Notes: generated by a model not told the origin, from the sequence alone. Shown: positions 7,466-14,083, counted from the first letter of the stretch. The stretch is DNA of 64,000 nt from Cyclobacteriaceae bacterium (GCA_016787665.1 JAEUUC010000001.1:1-64000), one strand, 5' to 3'. Numbers and translations: made by a program.

Positions 7466-7588
7466 AACGTTTCGTGTTTATGACGGCTGCGGTTTTCGAA
7501 GCCGTCTTTGTCCCCCGTGGGTGAACGAAATTAATAAAACCAAACTACATTTCACACTATCACCCGCAGTTGGCATAAACACGGTGTT
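7466..7588 (-). repeat. attC-like cassette site 10 (short class, 123 bp)
   Basis: AAC at 7466-7468, GTT at 7586-7588. Arms GTGTTTATGACGGCTGCGG and CCGCAGTTGGCATAAACAC. Very like site 9 in sequence. Minus-strand TAATTTCG at 7526-7533 sits in the promoter position. Confidence 0.88.
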
Positions 7589-7812
7589 AGCTGTAGTTGG
7601 CCTGTCTGGGTACGGGTGCGATGAACTGTCCAACGAAGTGCGCAAAAATATCGAACTCGTTGATAACGGCTCAGATGAAATGCGCACTATCGCGCGGTCG
7701 GGCGGGGGGACGGGTGAGGTGAATTGTCCTACAAGGTGCGCCAAAGGATCGTGATCGTTGATGAATTCTCTATGAAAGATAAACTGTCTGTGGGTCGGGG
7801 CCAATTACAGCT
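7589..7812. other. Non-coding cassette body C (about 225 bp)
   Basis: Shortest cassette. Its ends are complementary over 17 bp (GTTAGCTGTA at the start, TTACAGCTAAC at the end) with only position 11 mismatched. It includes a G-rich run and several TGTC words. No ORF with an initiation codon at the expected distance from the junction is visible on the minus strand. It may specify a small RNA or be a decayed gene. Confidence 0.55.
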
Positions 7813-7973
7813 AACGTTGGTGCATATGACGTTGCCGGGAAAGGAGCCAAAGTAAATGAGCGTAGCGAAATGACTTTGGCGACCTGCCGTCTTTGTCCCA
7901 CGTGAACAGACGTTGTTAAGTAACGAAACTACAAATAAACCCGAACCCCGGCAATGGCCATATGCACACTGTT
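7813..7973 (-). repeat. attC-like cassette site 11 (long class, 161 bp)
   Basis: AAC at 7813-7815, GTT at 7971-7973. Arms GTGCATATGACGTTGCCGG and CCGGCAATGGCCATATGCAC with a 3-versus-4 nt internal bubble. Extra hairpin GCCAAAGT with ACTTTGGC between AGGAG and GACC. The promoter position holds TAACAACG (minus, 7911-7918), the weakest match of the set. Confidence 0.85.
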
Positions 7974-7986
7974 GGGCGCTGTTTTG

Positions 7987-8424
7987 CTAATCGTGAAATA
8001 CAATTAGTCCGTAATGTCCAACGTCATGTCCCTCTTCAAATGTCGCAGCTATTATGTCGATACGATACTCAGCCGTAAATGGTGGTTTAAATGTCACAAT
8101 GGCGTTTGGTTTAACTTCTTCATCTTTCTCAACTAATGACCATTGGTTGTTGACCCATTTGTAAACTTTAATGTCAATGTCTTTAATACGAAAGTCTCCA
8201 AAAGCCAAAATGCCATACTCAAAATCTGCCGTCAGAGTTCGGAATGTCGATTTCGATGTTTGAACAATGTCGAACTCCATTCTTACAATTTCTTGTCCCA
8301 ATTCCATTTCAATTTTTTTTGCCAAGGTTCCAGCGTCAGACAGAATTGCCGCCATTGTCAATTCTTCTTTTTGTCCAAATGCAAAACATGGTACAAGTAA
8401 AATTGTCAAAAGAATATTTCTCAT
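7987..8424 (-). CDS. Hypothetical exported cassette protein (145 aa)
   Basis: The ATG at 8424 gives MRNILLTILLVPCFAFGQKEE, a clear signal peptide with likely cleavage after FAFG; an ATG farther upstream (8529) lies inside the repeat and is rejected. The mature protein has a helical start (ILSDAGTLAKKIEMELGQEIV), then a beta-rich body (GILAFGDFRIKDIDIKVYKWV) ending in GHYGLIVFHD. It is probably periplasmic or surface exposed. No family recognised. The start is 54 nt from the junction at 8479 and the stop 14 nt from the GTT at 7973. Confidence 0.65.
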   Translation of the reverse strand: MRNILLTILLVPCFAFGQKEELTMAAILSDAGTLAKKIEMELGQEIVRMEFDIVQTSKSTFRTLTADFEYGILAFGDFRIKDIDIKVYKWVNNQWSLVEKDEEVKPNAIVTFKPPFTAEYRIDIIAATFEEGHDVGHYGLIVFHD

Positions 8425-8478
8425 GATTTTATTCGTTTTATGTCCATTGTCTAATTTGTCACTAGCAAAATTGCGCCC

Positions 8479-8601
8479 AACGTTTGTGTTTCTGCAGTGG
8501 TGCGCTTCCGAAGCCGCGTATTGTCCCACGAAACCAAACGTGGAACGAAGATAAAAACTTATAGCTTACACGTCACCGCACCATTGCAGAAACATTTTGT
8601 T
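8479..8601 (-). repeat. attC-like cassette site 12 (short class, 123 bp)
   Basis: AAC at 8479-8481, GTT at 8599-8601. Arms TGTTTCTGCAGTGGTGCG and CGCACCATTGCAGAAACA with one G-T. It is the sister of site 5, and every arm difference between them is compensated. TATCTTCG at 8546-8553 (minus). The preceding cassette core on the minus strand is GTTGGGC / GCCCAAC, matching the integron core consensus. Confidence 0.88.
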
Positions 8602-9403
8602 AGCGGCTGGCTCGCTTCTCGGTCGTCTTATAAAAGTTACAAAAATCAGTCACGCCACATAGTTCACATTTAGGATTTGTCTCCAGACAGATACCTCCTT
8701 TTATTTTAAACATGTCGCTGGTACCTTGTTGTCCGTACTTAACAAATATGATGTCCACGTACCTAATTGGCTTCTTTGTCGCCTCTGAAAATTTACGTCC
8801 TTGAATAACTGTCTTTAATAGTTGTTTTTCATTTTCAATTAGTCCAAGTCGTTTAAAAATTCTTGCTAATACTCTGTCTGGTTTTATTGCGTTTAATCCT
8901 ATGTCAGTTAGAAAATGATAAACCGTTATTCCGCCTAAATAGTCAAACTTATACTCTAATTCTTCTTTGAGTAACATTAGATTTTCAAAAGAGTCGTTTG
9001 GTGAAAACTTGTCGATATAGTTTTGAAAAGTCCCGTTCTCTTTAACTATTTCTTCAAATGTCCTTGCGTTGTTAACTGTCGCTGAAATTTTCCCTTGATT
9101 CTTAATCATGTCTTTGTCTGACATAATTTTCTCTATTCCACTTTTGTCAATTCGTGAAACTGTTTTGTAGTCGGGGAAATGTTTATTGATTATAGGTTCT
9201 TTTTTCTCAACCGTCACCGCTTTAAACCCTGAGTAGAATACAATCATTTTAAGAATGTCGAAGTACTCGTCATCTGTTCTTTGTCTGAAGGATTGGTTGT
9301 AAAATCTTGAGTAGACTTGTTCAAATTCCTTCTCGGTCAAATCTGTCAGCCGTTTTAAGGAGTTCTCAACTCTGTCAAATATGTCTTTGTAGTTGTCTGT
9401 CAC
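8600..9403 (-). CDS. HhH-GPD base-excision DNA glycosylase with Fe-S type cysteines (TagI/Nth-like), cassette-borne
   Basis: 267 aa. The C-terminal CLETNPKCELCGVTDFC has the C-x6-C-x2-C-x5-C spacing of the [4Fe-4S] loop of endonuclease III-type glycosylases. The N-terminal half (YSGFKAVTVEKK, then HFPDYKTVSRI, then ISATVNNARTFEEIV) recalls 3-methyladenine glycosylase I, and GGITVYHFLTDIGLNAIKPDRVLARIF is the helix-hairpin-helix and catalytic-Asp region. Predicted to remove a damaged or modified base. It is the cassette nearest the recombinase. Its stop codon TAA is formed from the recombination core (CGCTAAC), so the gene ends exactly on the junction. Start 34 nt from the AAC at 9437. Confidence 0.78.
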   Translation of the reverse strand: MTDNYKDIFDRVENSLKRLTDLTEKEFEQVYSRFYNQSFRQRTDDEYFDILKMIVFYSGFKAVTVEKKEPIINKHFPDYKTVSRIDKSGIEKIMSDKDMIKNQGKISATVNNARTFEEIVKENGTFQNYIDKFSPNDSFENLMLLKEELEYKFDYLGGITVYHFLTDIGLNAIKPDRVLARIFKRLGLIENEKQLLKTVIQGRKFSEATKKPIRYVDIIFVKYGQQGTSDMFKIKGGICLETNPKCELCGVTDFCNFYKTTEKRASR

Positions 9404-9436
9404 TTTATTGTCTGGTTGTTCCGCGAGCTTGCCGCT

Positions 9437-9548
9437 AACGTATGTGCTTGTGCAATTGAATGTATTTTATTTATGGCATTTCCGCAACCAAAACCCCCAA
9501 AAAAGCCCTCAAGGGCCCTAAAATCGCGGATATATTTTTTGTGCAGTT
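9437..9548 (-). other. Candidate array-end site (attI-like) between array and recombinase
   Basis: AAC at 9437-9439 closes the last cassette, whose ends pair as GTTAGCGGC/GCCGCTAAC with TG/AA at positions 10-11. The following sequence begins like a repeat (GTATGTGCTTGTGCAATTG) but no right arm follows. Instead, the near-identical words TTGTGCAATT (9448-9457) and TTGTGCAGTT (9539-9548) form a direct repeat flanking about 80 bp and reaching the recombinase stop codon. An unfolded site with direct repeats beside the integrase is what an attI would look like. Inference only. Confidence 0.4.
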
Positions 9549-10719
9549 AGTCATCCCCCCGCAACTTCTTCGATTGCACAATCTGGTCAAGCGGGCTCAC
9601 AACCTTATCCAACCCAAACCGCGTAACCTGGGCGTAAATCTCGGTGGTCTTCGGGCTTTCATGCCCCAGCAACACCTGTATGTAACGGGTCGAGGTGCCC
9701 CCCTCCAGCAGGTGCGTAGCAAAAGAATGCCGCAACATGTGCAGGTGCACATGCTTACGAATGCCCGCCCCGGCTGCCGCCTGCTTCAGCACCGCCTGCA
9801 AACTCGTTTCGCTGTAACGCTGCCCGCGCTGCCCCTCAAAAAGCCAAAGGGCCGGCTCGTACTTAGCCAGGTACTCGCGCAAGAACGGCACCAGGCTGGC
9901 CGCTAATACACTCTGCCGGTCCTTTCTGCCCTTGCCTCCCCGAATAAATACCAGGTGGCGGTCCAGATCCACATCGCCTGTGCGCAACGCCAGCAGCTCA
10001 CTTCGCCTCAACCCGGCCGAGTAAATCACCATTAGCATCACGCGGTGTTTCAGATTACCGGCAGCCTCGAACAGCGCCATAATCTCCTGCTGACTCAATA
10101 CCTGCGGCAACTTCTTCTCTTTCATCGGGCGCTCCAGGTAATACACCTTCTTCTCCTGCTTCAGCACCTTCTCGTAAAAAAACTTAATGGCGTTAATGGC
10201 CTGGTTCTGCGTACTCTTCGCCACCTTCTTCTTGTCCACCAGGTACAGCAGGTAAGCCTGAATTTCATCTTCCCCCAAATCAGCCGGGTGGCTGCCTGGG
10301 AAAAAGCGCATAAACAAACTGAACTGATCCAGGTACGTTTTTTGGGTTGAAGCCGAGTAGCCCTTCAATTTTAGTTTTTGCTCAATCAGCCGTAAAGCCT
10401 GTAGCTGATCGGGGTGGGGCGTAGCTTCGCGAATGTTCGTGACGCGCGCAATCGACTTATCGCCAGCGTCTGCTTTGGGCTCAGCTGCCGGTTGGCTGCG
10501 CAGCGCATGTATATCCAGGTAGGCTTTGTCTTTAAACAATCGGAATAATTCCTTCAGCCGGTTGGGTGTGTCGTTAATGTACCAGCATCGGTGTGTCGCA
10601 CTGAAACGCGCATCGGGTATCGTTCGCACCAATTTCATTAACACCTCGTCTTTCGGGAAGCGAAGCGCCAAACGCGGTTCATTGCGGTGAAAAAGCTTCT
10701 CAACTTTAATCGTAATCAT
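9547..10719 (-). CDS. Tyrosine recombinase at the end of the cassette array
   Basis: 390 aa from the ATG at 10719 (MITIKVEKLFHRNEPRLALR). An upstream in-frame start at 10854 would add a low-quality stretch through a GC-rich palindrome. Residues 1-85 form an extra domain with FSATHRCWYIND. Residues about 105-195 are the SAM-like core-binding domain (GYSASTQKTYLDQF and STQNQAINAIKFFYEKVL, close to integron IntI wording). The catalytic domain has R in AGLRRSELL, K in GGKGRKD, HMLRH, LLGHES and the nucleophile in EIYAQV. All R-K-H-R-H-Y residues are present. The roughly 20-residue insertion that IntI carries between the lysine strand and the HxxR box is absent. It is read in the same direction as the cassettes, so it probably acts on the flanking repeats. 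Confidence 0.88.
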   Translation of the reverse strand: MITIKVEKLFHRNEPRLALRFPKDEVLMKLVRTIPDARFSATHRCWYINDTPNRLKELFRLFKDKAYLDIHALRSQPAAEPKADAGDKSIARVTNIREATPHPDQLQALRLIEQKLKLKGYSASTQKTYLDQFSLFMRFFPGSHPADLGEDEIQAYLLYLVDKKKVAKSTQNQAINAIKFFYEKVLKQEKKVYYLERPMKEKKLPQVLSQQEIMALFEAAGNLKHRVMLMVIYSAGLRRSELLALRTGDVDLDRHLVFIRGGKGRKDRQSVLAASLVPFLREYLAKYEPALWLFEGQRGQRYSETSLQAVLKQAAAGAGIRKHVHLHMLRHSFATHLLEGGTSTRYIQVLLGHESPKTTEIYAQVTRFGLDKVVSPLDQIVQSKKLRGDD

Positions 10720-10736
10720 GATTAAAATCAGATCAG

Positions 10737-10744
10737 CGAATATA
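10737..10744 (-). promoter_or_regulatory. Candidate -7 box for the recombinase
   Basis: Minus-strand TATATTCG about 18 nt upstream of the start codon. It resembles the TATCTTCG and TAATTTCG boxes inside the attC-like repeats. Confidence 0.4.
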
Positions 10745-10792
10745 ATGAATAAAATACCTCCAGGTGTGGCCGAGTTGTCCATTAAAAGTGGG

Positions 10793-10836
10793 CAGCCCCG
10801 CCCCGCCTTGCGGGGCGGCCGGGCTTTGCGGGGCTG
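10793..10836. repeat. GC-rich nested palindrome upstream of the recombinase
   Basis: Outer arms CAGCCCCGC and GCGGGGCTG enclose an inner CCCCGCC-TTG-CGGGG hairpin. The composition differs sharply from the AT-rich array and the segment marks the boundary between array and chromosome. It could be a dispersed palindromic repeat or a transcription barrier. The 10837-10899 stretch has nothing further recognisable. Confidence 0.6.
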
Positions 10837-10899
10837 TCGGTGCTGCGCACCCACGCTTCGCGCGGCCCCTTCAATCCCTGGCTGAGGTCAGTCCTCAAA

Positions 10900-10926
10900 A
10901 CTGAGCCAGCAAAGCGCGGGCTGGCT
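10900..10926 (-). terminator. Stem-loop at the end of the barrel-protein gene
   Basis: TGAGCCAGC and GCTGGCTCA form a perfect 9-bp stem that starts at the stop codon of the 10926-11612 gene; a short TTTT run follows on the minus strand. Confidence 0.55.
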
Positions 10927-11612
10927 CACTTGCCCGTTAAAATCACACCCAGCGAAAACTCAAGGCCAGTCAAATCAATGCGCGCATCCGCGTAGTCAAT
11001 CGGCAGTGTTTCCACAGCCAGGCCGCTAAAGCCCGTGTAACTCCCCGAAAGCGGAAAACGCGAACTGCCCATCAGGTAGTTCACCTCGAAGCTGATACCA
11101 AATTGCCGGGCCACATACCACGTCAACTCAATGCCGGCATGGTAGCCAAACCCCAACTTGCTCTGCCCGGTTAACTGTCCATCGGCCAGTTGCCAGCCCG
11201 TAAAGTCGCGCATGGCTTCGTCAAAGTTTCCATAATTGATTTTCTGATCAAACCCGTAAAACGCAAAGCCGCCCGCCTTGATGTCAAACTTCACTTGTTC
11301 TCCGGGAAACTGCAACACTAGTTCCAGCGGAACAAACACCGTGAAGTTAGGGCCCACCAGCGGCTTCTTCGATTCAAATGGCAATTCAATCACGTTCAGG
11401 CCGGCCATGCGGTAAAGCGAAAAACCGGTTTCAATGGCGATGTAGTCATTCAGATCAACCCCCACACCGCGCACGCTGAACGGACTGATAGGCGTGGAAA
11501 AATACCCGTTGCGCGGAATAAAATAGGAAAAGGATAACCCGACTTCCTGCGCCCAGGCACCCAGGGTTGTTGTCATCACCAGAATAACGGTGGCGATATG
11601 CTTTTTACTCAT
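10926..11612 (-). CDS. Outer-membrane beta-barrel protein, hypothetical (228 aa)
   Basis: Signal peptide MSKKHIATVILVMTTTLGAWAQ, cleaved after AWA. The rest alternates hydrophobic and polar residues in strands of 9-12 residues rich in glycine and aromatics (VKFDIKAGGFAFYGF, GFGYHAGIELTWYVA, QFGISFEVNYLMG) and ends in a typical barrel strand, GLEFSLGVILTGK. Probably a small 8-strand outer-membrane porin-like protein. No specific family recognised. Upstream region to 11745 is shared with the divergent amidohydrolase. Confidence 0.65.
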   Translation of the reverse strand: MSKKHIATVILVMTTTLGAWAQEVGLSFSYFIPRNGYFSTPISPFSVRGVGVDLNDYIAIETGFSLYRMAGLNVIELPFESKKPLVGPNFTVFVPLELVLQFPGEQVKFDIKAGGFAFYGFDQKINYGNFDEAMRDFTGWQLADGQLTGQSKLGFGYHAGIELTWYVARQFGISFEVNYLMGSSRFPLSGSYTGFSGLAVETLPIDYADARIDLTGLEFSLGVILTGK

Positions 11613-11745
11613 GCCAGTATTTTTTTGGCAAGGTAATCAGGTTCGGCTCAGCGTGCCATCCATCCGGCCCCGTGCGCGCTAACATCTTTTGTTTTGCCAA
11701 TCGGGTAAAAACGGTGTTACTTCGGTTCTTAATAATCATTTCCCT

Positions 11746-13446
11746 ATGCGGCTCTGCCTTTTCCTGCTACTCCTTCTTTTCGCTTCTGCCTGCCAGAAAA
11801 AAAATCCCCCGGCCGATAAAATCTTTCTCGGAGGTACCATCTACACGGTGAATGAAGCCCAACCTACGGCCGAAGTAGTGGCTATCGCGGGTGATAGCAT
11901 TGTGTTTGTTGGCTCCCGGCAGGATGCCGAAGCGTGGCGTGGCGCCAATACAGAAGTAGTGGACCTGGGCGGCCGCACGCTTACCCCCGGCTTCATCGAA
12001 ACACACGGCCACATTATGGGGCTGGGTTACAACGAACTCAACCTGGACCTGATGGATGTAAAAAGCTATGAGGAGCTGGTGGAGCGGGTGCGGCAGGCCG
12101 TAAGCAAAGCGCAGCCCGGCCAGTGGATTGTGGGCCGCGGGTGGCACCAGGATAAGTGGGATACCAAGCCTACCAAAATGGTTAAGGGTTTCCAGACGCA
12201 CGAATTGCTAAGCTCCGTGTCGCCCGATAACCCGGTGTACCTTCGCCATGCCAGTGGCCATGCCGGCTTTGCCAACGCCAGGGCCATGCAGATGGCCGGA
12301 GTGAATCAACTCTCCGTTGAACAATTGCGCGAGGCGAACTCGGAAGGCGGGGAAATCATACGCGATGACCTGGGCAACCCCACGGGTATTTTCAACGAAC
12401 GGGCGCAAAGCCTGATCACCCGTTTTATTCCCGAATCGACTACCGAGAGCGATACACAGGCATTGGAACTGGCCATGCAGGCCTGCGCCCGCAATGGCAT
12501 CACCAGCTTTCACGATGCAGGCGCCTCGCGTGCCAACATCGATTTGTTTCATCAGTTCAAAGCCGAGGGTAAACTCACCACTAACCTCTACGTCATGATT
12601 ACCGGCTTTGACAGCGACCTTATTTACGAGTGGCTACACAAGGGCCGCGAAGTTGATCCGCGTGGCAACCTCACCATACGGGCCATAAAACTGAACTGCG
12701 ATGGTGCACTGGGTTCGCGCGGGGCCTGGCTGCTGGAAGAATACACCGATCGGCCCGGCTTTTTTGGCATGGCTACGTTGCCGATGGATACGGTGATGAA
12801 AATTTCGCGCGAAGGATTGAAGAGCGGCTTCCAGGTGTGCGCGCACGCCATTGGCGATCGCGCCAATAAGGAAATTCTCGACCGCTACGAAATCGCCTTT
12901 GCCGAGAACCCCCAACCGGACCACCGCTTTCGCATCGAGCACGCGCAGCACATGCGCGGTGTGGATATTCCGCGTTTTGGGCAACTGAACGTTATCGCGG
13001 CTGTGCAGGCCAATCACCTCAGCAGCGACCGCCCCTGGGCGATTGACCGGCTGGGGGAGAAGCGCATTAAAGAAGGCGCTTACATGTGGCAATCGTTGCT
13101 GAAGTCGGGTGCCAAAGTGATCAACGGAACGGATGTGCCGGTGGAGCCGGTGAACCCGATGAATAGTTTTTATGCCTCCGTTACGCGCAAAACATTGAAG
13201 GGTGAGCCGGAAGGCGGCTATGAGCCGGAGGAAAAAATGACCCGCGAGCAAGCACTGCGCTCCTATACACTCGATGCCGCCTTTGGCGCATTTGAAGAAA
13301 AAATCAAAGGCTCACTGGAAGTTGGCAAGCGTGCCGATTTCACCGTGTTTTCGAAAGACATCATGACCGTGGCCGAGCCGGAAATCTTAACCACCGAAGT
13401 GGTGATGACGGTGATTGGCGGCAAGGTGATTTATGAGAAGAAGTAA
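11746..13446 (+). CDS. YtcJ-like metal-dependent amidohydrolase, lipoprotein
   Basis: 566 aa from the ATG at 11746. The start gives MRLCLFLLLLLFASACQ, a lipoprotein signal with lipobox A-S-A-C, so the enzyme is anchored in the cell envelope. Family motifs of amidohydrolase_3 follow: FLGGTIYTVN near the N-terminus, TPGFIETHGH (metal-binding HxH), HDAGAS mid-protein, CAHAIGDRANKEIL, RIEHAQH, and a C-terminal GTDVPVEPVNPM and GSLEVGKRADFTVFS. The family hydrolyses amide or ester-like bonds on unknown substrates. A start at 11689 would precede the signal peptide and is rejected. Confidence 0.88.
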   Translation: MRLCLFLLLLLFASACQKKNPPADKIFLGGTIYTVNEAQPTAEVVAIAGDSIVFVGSRQDAEAWRGANTEVVDLGGRTLTPGFIETHGHIMGLGYNELNLDLMDVKSYEELVERVRQAVSKAQPGQWIVGRGWHQDKWDTKPTKMVKGFQTHELLSSVSPDNPVYLRHASGHAGFANARAMQMAGVNQLSVEQLREANSEGGEIIRDDLGNPTGIFNERAQSLITRFIPESTTESDTQALELAMQACARNGITSFHDAGASRANIDLFHQFKAEGKLTTNLYVMITGFDSDLIYEWLHKGREVDPRGNLTIRAIKLNCDGALGSRGAWLLEEYTDRPGFFGMATLPMDTVMKISREGLKSGFQVCAHAIGDRANKEILDRYEIAFAENPQPDHRFRIEHAQHMRGVDIPRFGQLNVIAAVQANHLSSDRPWAIDRLGEKRIKEGAYMWQSLLKSGAKVINGTDVPVEPVNPMNSFYASVTRKTLKGEPEGGYEPEEKMTREQALRSYTLDAAFGAFEEKIKGSLEVGKRADFTVFSKDIMTVAEPEILTTEVVMTVIGGKVIYEKK

Positions 13447-13475
13447 GTGCGGGCTGCTGATGAGGCAGAAATGAC

Positions 13476-13503
13476 GCGGTCCCGCCATGGCTGGCGGGAC
13501 CGC
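13476..13503. terminator. Perfect palindrome between convergent genes
   Basis: GCGGTCCCGCCA and TGGCGGGACCGC form a 12-bp stem with a 4-nt loop between the convergent amidohydrolase and TerB genes. There is no strong T-run, so it may be a bidirectional terminator or a dispersed palindrome. Confidence 0.5.
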
Positions 13504-13530
13504 AGGTCAGGTTTAGGTAGATAGGTAAAG

Positions 13531-13923
13531 TTATTTCAGAAATTTGTGCGCCCGGTTGAATAAGTCCTTCCGGTCCGAAGTGATGGACGGATCGCTGAAA
13601 ATGCGGCCGGATAATTCGGAAACTACGCCTTTCTTATACCCCAGTTTCTCGGCCATTTGCTCGCAAAAATGAACCTCGCTCTTGAATACCTGGCCGTCAC
13701 TCTTCATCAACTGAATGAGGTGATAGAGGTTTTCGAAACGCTGCTCTTCACTAAAGGCCGAAAGATCGCCCACCGGCTTGGGCGACTTCATCATCGCATC
13801 CAAATCGGCCGCGCTAATGCCATTGGCTTTGGCAATCATCTGAATCACCTTGGCCTCCTTCTCACCGATGGTACGGTCGCTGGCAGCCAGGTTGATAAGC
13901 ACGTTGAGTTGTTCCTTAATCAT
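13531..13923 (-). CDS. TerB-like (tellurite-resistance fold) protein
   Basis: 130 aa, all helical, no signal peptide. The opening MIKEQLNVLINLAASDRTIGEKEAKVIQMIA with acidic residues following LAASD, and the later HLIQLMKSDGQVFKSEVHF with a second LMKSDG, match the duplicated acidic metal-binding helices of TerB/DjlA-N domains. Cytoplasmic. The role outside tellurite resistance is not known; many Bacteroidota carry such stand-alone copies. Confidence 0.75.
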   Translation of the reverse strand: MIKEQLNVLINLAASDRTIGEKEAKVIQMIAKANGISAADLDAMMKSPKPVGDLSAFSEEQRFENLYHLIQLMKSDGQVFKSEVHFCEQMAEKLGYKKGVVSELSGRIFSDPSITSDRKDLFNRAHKFLK

Positions 13924-13945
13924 AGAATTTGGAGAGGGTTTAGGG

Positions 13946-13953
13946 CAAACTTA
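13946..13953 (-). promoter_or_regulatory. -7 box for the TerB-like gene
   Basis: Minus-strand TAAGTTTG, an exact match to the Bacteroidota TAnnTTTG, 22 nt upstream of the start codon. Confidence 0.6.
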
Positions 13954-14083
13954 CATTTTTTGGGGTTGAAAAACCGCGTTTTTTGCGGCATTTCTTACAT
14001 TAAGGTCTTAATTTTTCAGAAAAAGTCAACTACTTCGCGCAACTATCGTAAAGGCAGCAGGTCTATAGGCTAAAATCAAAAGC

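Noticed and set aside
7154-7754. Plus-strand open frames across cassette B, site 10 and cassette C
   Set aside because: They run through a recombination repeat and against the direction of every other cassette gene; composition is not protein-like.
137-8601. Regularly recurring structured repeats considered as a CRISPR array
   Set aside because: Repeats are 121-163 bp, structured, variable in sequence and separated by 225-1950 bp gene-bearing bodies; there are no cas genes.
137-8601. Repeats considered as terminal inverted repeats of MITEs or an IS family
   Set aside because: No transposase and no target-site duplications are seen; bodies carry unrelated genes in one orientation and their ends form matched core pairs as in cassettes.
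10720-10854. N-terminal extension of the recombinase to 10854
   Set aside because: The extra 45 residues come from a GC-rich palindrome and a spacer; the ATG at 10719 follows a -7-like box and starts the folded domain.
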